Assembly: GCA_038316435.1 (NCBI GenBank)
Contig: JBBQAQ010000008.1
Coordinates: 1-64,000 of the forward strand
Length of the DNA stretch: 64,000 bases
Direction: 5' to 3'
Source: JACJXF01 sp038316435
GTDB taxonomy: Bacteria > Bacteroidota > Bacteroidia > Bacteroidales > GCA-2748055
A program made the translations under genes and the position numbers. Position 1 is the first letter of the stretch. Every line of letters begins with the position of its first letter. The notes under the pieces are model-generated. The model searched no databases, was not told the origin of the DNA, and worked only from the letters and a program-made list of their open reading frames with translations. Shown one piece after another: positions 60,979 through 64,000 of the stretch.

Positions 60979-61740
60979 TTAACACTCAAAAGATAATTCA
61001 TCATAAGATAAGAGAACATTTGGCGGAAGTTCCTTTTGTACCTCGGAATGCCTTCCCATCTGATGACTCAGGTGAGTAAGGTAGGCTCGTTTAGGGCTCA
61101 ATTGACGAATAACCTGCAATGCCTGTTCGAGGGTGAAATGCGAAATGTGCTTTTCTTTCCGAAGTGCATTAATAACAAGGTACTTAACTCCAATAAGTTT
61201 TTCCATCTCTTCTTCTGAAATGTAGTTCGCATCAGTAATATAAGCAAACTGGCCTATTCTGTATCCGAGAACAGGAAGTCTATAATGCATTACCCTGATC
61301 GGAAGAATAGGAATTCCATTAATATGAAAAGTAAAATTATTTATAATGTTTACATTAAGCTGCGGTACACCCGGGTATTTTTTCTCAGCAAAAATGTAAG
61401 GGAACTCATAATTTAGAGCTCTAAAAACCCTTTCCTCCGCATAAACATCCATTGGTTGCTGGAGGATGAAATTGTAAGCTCTAATATCATCAAGTCCGGC
61501 AATATGATCTCTGTGTTCATGTGTGAATAGTACCGCATCGAGTTTTTCTACATCTGCACGGAGCATTTGCTGTCGGAAGTCTGGTCCGGTATCTATAACC
61601 ATGCATGAATTATCCAGTTCGATGAGAATTGAAGATCGCAATCGCTTATCCTTTACATCCTCTGAACTACATGTTTGACATTTGCAACCGATTACAGGTA
61701 CTCCCTGAGAAGTTCCGGTACCCAAAAATGTTACTTTCAA
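60979..61740 (-). CDS. PhnP-like MBL-fold metallohydrolase
   Basis: A 253-aa metallo-beta-lactamase-fold phosphodiesterase-type enzyme. The opening MKVTFLGTGTSQGVPVIGC and the structural zinc cysteines Cys19, Cys21 and Cys24 (GCKCQTC) are those of PhnP-like proteins. The catalytic metal motif HEHRDH is at 74-79. The start codon is TTG at 61740; no ATG would preserve the first strand. Substrate is probably a cyclic phosphodiester or similar; no phosphonate genes are near. It diverges from the methyltransferase gene. Confidence 0.88.
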   Translation of the reverse strand: MKVTFLGTGTSQGVPVIGCKCQTCSSEDVKDKRLRSSILIELDNSCMVIDTGPDFRQQMLRADVEKLDAVLFTHEHRDHIAGLDDIRAYNFILQQPMDVYAEERVFRALNYEFPYIFAEKKYPGVPQLNVNIINNFTFHINGIPILPIRVMHYRLPVLGYRIGQFAYITDANYISEEEMEKLIGVKYLVINALRKEKHISHFTLEQALQVIRQLSPKRAYLTHLSHQMGRHSEVQKELPPNVLLSYDELSFEC

Positions 61741-61859
61741 GGCTTTGTTTTTAGCAGTACTAAGATAAGAGGAATGATGATATGAAGGTATAAAAAAAGA
61801 CTCTTTGTTACATCCTCAATTATTTTTGAAATTCTTCTCTATCTTTATCAAAAAAAAAC

Positions 61860-62564
61860 ATGTCTGGAAAGGTCTATCTGATACCGAACACCCTTGGAGA
61901 TACCCCAACAGGAGATGTGATTCCCTCCGGTGTAATACAGATTATACATTCTTTAAGGCACTTTATTGTTGAAGACATTCGAAACGCCAGGAGGTATCTT
62001 GTAAAAACAGGCTACCCAAATAAAATTGATGATATCATATTTTACGAACTTAACAAGCATACAAAACAATCCGATATTCCTGAGTTTCTGACTCCCTGTG
62101 CCGATGGGCATGATGTTGGAGTAATTTCTGAAGCCGGTGTACCTGCAGTAGCGGATCCCGGAGCCATTGTTGTTGAAATTGCACACCAGCGGGGTCTAAA
62201 AGTTGTACCGCTAACAGGTCCCTCCTCGATTTTAATGGCATTGATGGCCTCCGGTATGAATGGACAAAACTTTGCTTTTAGAGGGTATTTGCCTGTCGAA
62301 AAAAATGAACTTTCAGCAGCACTGAAAGATATGGAATCTAGATCAAAACTGGAAAAGCAGACTCAGATTTTTATTGAAACTCCCTACAGAAATATGAGAT
62401 TATTTGAAGAGTTGCTTAAAATCTGCAATCCTTCAACAAAATTATGTGTTGCAAAAAATTTGACCACAGACAATGAGAGTGTAATTGTCAGAACAATTGG
62501 AAACTGGAAAAAAACTGGTGCAGACCTGGATAAACAACCTACAGTATTTTTAATCCAAGCCTGA
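61860..62564 (+). CDS. RsmI-like SAM-dependent methyltransferase
   Basis: A 234-aa tetrapyrrole-methylase-fold enzyme related to RsmI, which methylates the 2'-OH of C1402 in 16S rRNA. Family segments are GKVYLIPNTLGD, IVEDIRNARRYL, VGVISEAGVPAVADPGA and LTGPSSILMALMASGMNGQNFAFRGYLP. It is shorter than E. coli RsmI (286 aa), lacks its C-terminal extension, and has PNTLGD in place of the usual PTPIGN start. It may therefore be a Bacteroidota-specific paralogue with a different target. Converges with the FKBP lipoprotein gene 9 bp away. Confidence 0.85.
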   Translation: MSGKVYLIPNTLGDTPTGDVIPSGVIQIIHSLRHFIVEDIRNARRYLVKTGYPNKIDDIIFYELNKHTKQSDIPEFLTPCADGHDVGVISEAGVPAVADPGAIVVEIAHQRGLKVVPLTGPSSILMALMASGMNGQNFAFRGYLPVEKNELSAALKDMESRSKLEKQTQIFIETPYRNMRLFEELLKICNPSTKLCVAKNLTTDNESVIVRTIGNWKKTGADLDKQPTVFLIQA

Positions 62565-62573
62565 ACCTGAGGT

Positions 62574-63500
62574 CTATTTTGCAATAGACGTAACACTTAT
62601 GTCAAAAACAAGTGTTGAAAAAGGTGGAATAACGTATCGTCCGGAATTGTTATACCGTCCGTACTCACCATAAGCATAATAATTAGGAATTACAACCGTT
62701 CCTGAGCCTCCTTTCCGAAGAAGTTTTACTCCCTCTTCAAAACCAGGAATGACTTGTTGATTGCCAATGGTGAGGCTAAACGATTTTCCACTATTATCAA
62801 AAACGGTTCCATTTAAGAGCTTTGCTTTATAAGTCACAGTAACAAGCTTTCCATCTACAGGGAAATCACCAGTTCCGGGAGTCGTTTCACTAAAATATAT
62901 CCCTGTTGAGGTAGAATCTGTAGACATATTATGCGCAGTAAGGTATGAAAGCATTAAGCTACTCTCATAAGCTTTAATATCAGGTATAACTTTGAATAGT
63001 TCAATATCGAAAATCAATGAACTATAAGCGGGAATATTTCCGTTTGAAACTCCTCCTAAACCTATATCAGAAGGGAATATTAACCTTACTTTTCCTCCTT
63101 CTTTCATTTTTGCAATACCTTCATTCAGTGCAATTGGTCTAATCTGGCCAAGTATAAGTCTGGTTGGGCCATAAAAGGTTCCTTCCAGATATATATTATT
63201 GTCTTTTGCAATCTGCATATCTGAAGTCATTACTACTTGATTATTGGAAACTAATCTTGCAGTATATTTTATTTCCATCCAGTTGATTGCCTTAATTGAA
63301 TCGCCTGTTCCATGCTGAGTTTCTATAAAATACAAGCCTGATGATGAAGGTTCAACAGATGGATAATTTGTGGTGATATAATCAGCAAGAATCTTTTTTT
63401 CTTCAACCCTTTTAGCTTCACTGTCATCTTTCAGGCAGGAAGAAACAGAGAGCACCATTACACCCGCAATTGCGGCGATAGACATAAATCTATTATTCAT
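62574..63500 (-). CDS. FKBP-type peptidyl-prolyl isomerase lipoprotein, two domains
   Basis: A 308-aa lipoprotein (VSSC, Cys22) with two FKBP-type segments, about 45-175 and 190-306. The second is clearer: GTVFDNSGKSFSLTIGNQQVIPGFEEGVKLLRKGGSGTVVIPNYYAYG and PPFSTLVFDISV. The first (ILGQIRPIALNEGIAKMKEGGKVRLIFPSDIGLG) is more divergent and may have lost activity. It should assist protein folding in the periplasm. It lies 67 bp downstream of another FKBP-like gene on the same strand. Confidence 0.88.
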   Translation of the reverse strand: MNNRFMSIAAIAGVMVLSVSSCLKDDSEAKRVEEKKILADYITTNYPSVEPSSSGLYFIETQHGTGDSIKAINWMEIKYTARLVSNNQVVMTSDMQIAKDNNIYLEGTFYGPTRLILGQIRPIALNEGIAKMKEGGKVRLIFPSDIGLGGVSNGNIPAYSSLIFDIELFKVIPDIKAYESSLMLSYLTAHNMSTDSTSTGIYFSETTPGTGDFPVDGKLVTVTYKAKLLNGTVFDNSGKSFSLTIGNQQVIPGFEEGVKLLRKGGSGTVVIPNYYAYGEYGRYNNSGRYVIPPFSTLVFDISVTSIAK

Positions 63501-63567
63501 ATTTTTTTATATGTGTTACTATCAATAGATGCAAAGGTAAGCAAATTGGTTGCCTGAGAAACCAAAA

Positions 63568-64000
63568 TTATTCAATTTTAACAATTTCAAGAGTATAAAT
63601 GAGGGATGTATATGGAGGGATTATTCCAAATTCATCACCTTTTCCGCCAAAAGCCAGGTCTGATGGCAAAATCACCATAGCTTTTTCTCCCTCAGACATG
63701 TATGCAAGTGCCTGCTCAAGGCCAGTAATAAGTACAAGTTGGGTACCATAGATAAAATCAACCGGTTCATGAGAACGATAAGTTCCATCAAAGAATTTTC
63801 CATTCAGGAATTTCCCTTCATAATGGACCCAAATATGATCACCTTTTTTAGGTCTTCGCCCATTTCCATCTTGCATTCCTATAATATAAAAACCTTCGGG
63901 TTTGGCTTGAATATCGGGTTTTTCTTCTTTTAGAAATTTCCGCAAAAGTATATTTTCATATTCTGATAATTCGACAGACCAGGTCAGAAAAAGCTGCTTT
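63568..64000 (-). CDS. FKBP-type peptidyl-prolyl isomerase, 5' end outside window
   Basis: Partial: the frame stays open from its stop at 63568 to the window edge (at least 144 codons), so the start and any signal peptide lie beyond 64000. The FKBP domain is visible as KKGDHIWVHYEGKFLNGKFFDGTY, LVLITGLEQALAYMSEGEKAMVILPSDLAFGGKG and PPYTSLIYTLEIVKIE. It precedes the two-domain FKBP lipoprotein gene and probably shares its transcript; tandem FKBP lipoproteins are usual in Bacteroidota. Confidence 0.85.
   Translation of the reverse strand, partial: KQLFLTWSVELSEYENILLRKFLKEEKPDIQAKPEGFYIIGMQDGNGRRPKKGDHIWVHYEGKFLNGKFFDGTYRSHEPVDFIYGTQLVLITGLEQALAYMSEGEKAMVILPSDLAFGGKGDEFGIIPPYTSLIYTLEIVKIE

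Overview
The window looks like a chromosomal segment of a Bacteroidota bacterium. The signs are SusC/SusD-type outer-membrane uptake genes, three proteins with type IX secretion (T9SS) C-terminal sorting domains, many short-lipobox lipoproteins, the TAnnTTTG -7 promoter motif, mostly weak Shine-Dalgarno sequences, and Bacteroidota families such as FISUMP, DUF1080 and a DUF6051-like protein. A polymer-degrading relative of the Bacteroidales/Marinilabiliales is likely; the genus cannot be told.

Layout. 1-0.85 kb: IS5-like transposase remnant. 0.85-8.7 kb (minus): trpB2 and gltB-gltD, each preceded by what looks like a leader-peptide/terminator attenuator; the trpB2 leader peptide carries a Trp-Leu-Trp run. 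8.9-13.1 kb: pirin, a GH5 glycosidase relic, a DUF6051-like alpha/beta hydrolase, a membrane LytTR regulator with direct repeats upstream, a lipoprotein and a thioesterase, punctuated by a small family of CCTGACAG/CTGTCAGG palindromes.

13.1-28.6 kb is the most interesting part. A T9SS-exported cyanophycinase-like S51 peptidase diverges from a plus-strand run: SusC, SusD, two YWTD beta-propeller lipoproteins, a second cyanophycinase-like S51 lipoprotein, a YfcC-type (basic amino acid/dicarboxylate) permease, isoaspartyl dipeptidase, a secreted M14 carboxypeptidase, an N-acylamino-acid racemase-like enolase-superfamily enzyme, and a GH114/TM1410-like lipoprotein whose two halves appear circularly permuted. 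I read this as a SusCD-based utilisation locus for a beta-aspartyl peptide polymer, most simply cyanophycin: surface cleavage, uptake of fragments, periplasmic cleavage to beta-Asp-Arg, inner-membrane import, cytosolic hydrolysis to Asp and Arg.

28.8-44.6 kb: GH2 beta-mannosidase, then a region rich in Gfo/Idh/MocA oxidoreductases (two), DUF1080 3-keto-glycoside hydrolase-like proteins (two), DoxX, SMP-30, a 2-hydroxyacid dehydrogenase and an MFS sugar porter, suggesting oxidative (3-keto) sugar metabolism. It is interrupted by a repeat-rich 0.86 kb gap, a tRNA-Arg(UCU) with a broken duplicate of its 3' end, a BRO-N/Fic fusion gene and a 21-bp tandem repeat. 44.8-53.4 kb: a secreted xylan module (large CBM9-type T9SS protein, GH10 xylanase with T9SS tail, esterase, PD40 propeller protein). 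53.7-64 kb: ferritin-like/VIT1 membrane protein, FISUMP protein, two fused LeuC-LeuD-type dehydratases flanking asnA, a PhnP-like MBL hydrolase, an RsmI-like methyltransferase and two FKBP prolyl isomerases, the last cut by the window edge.
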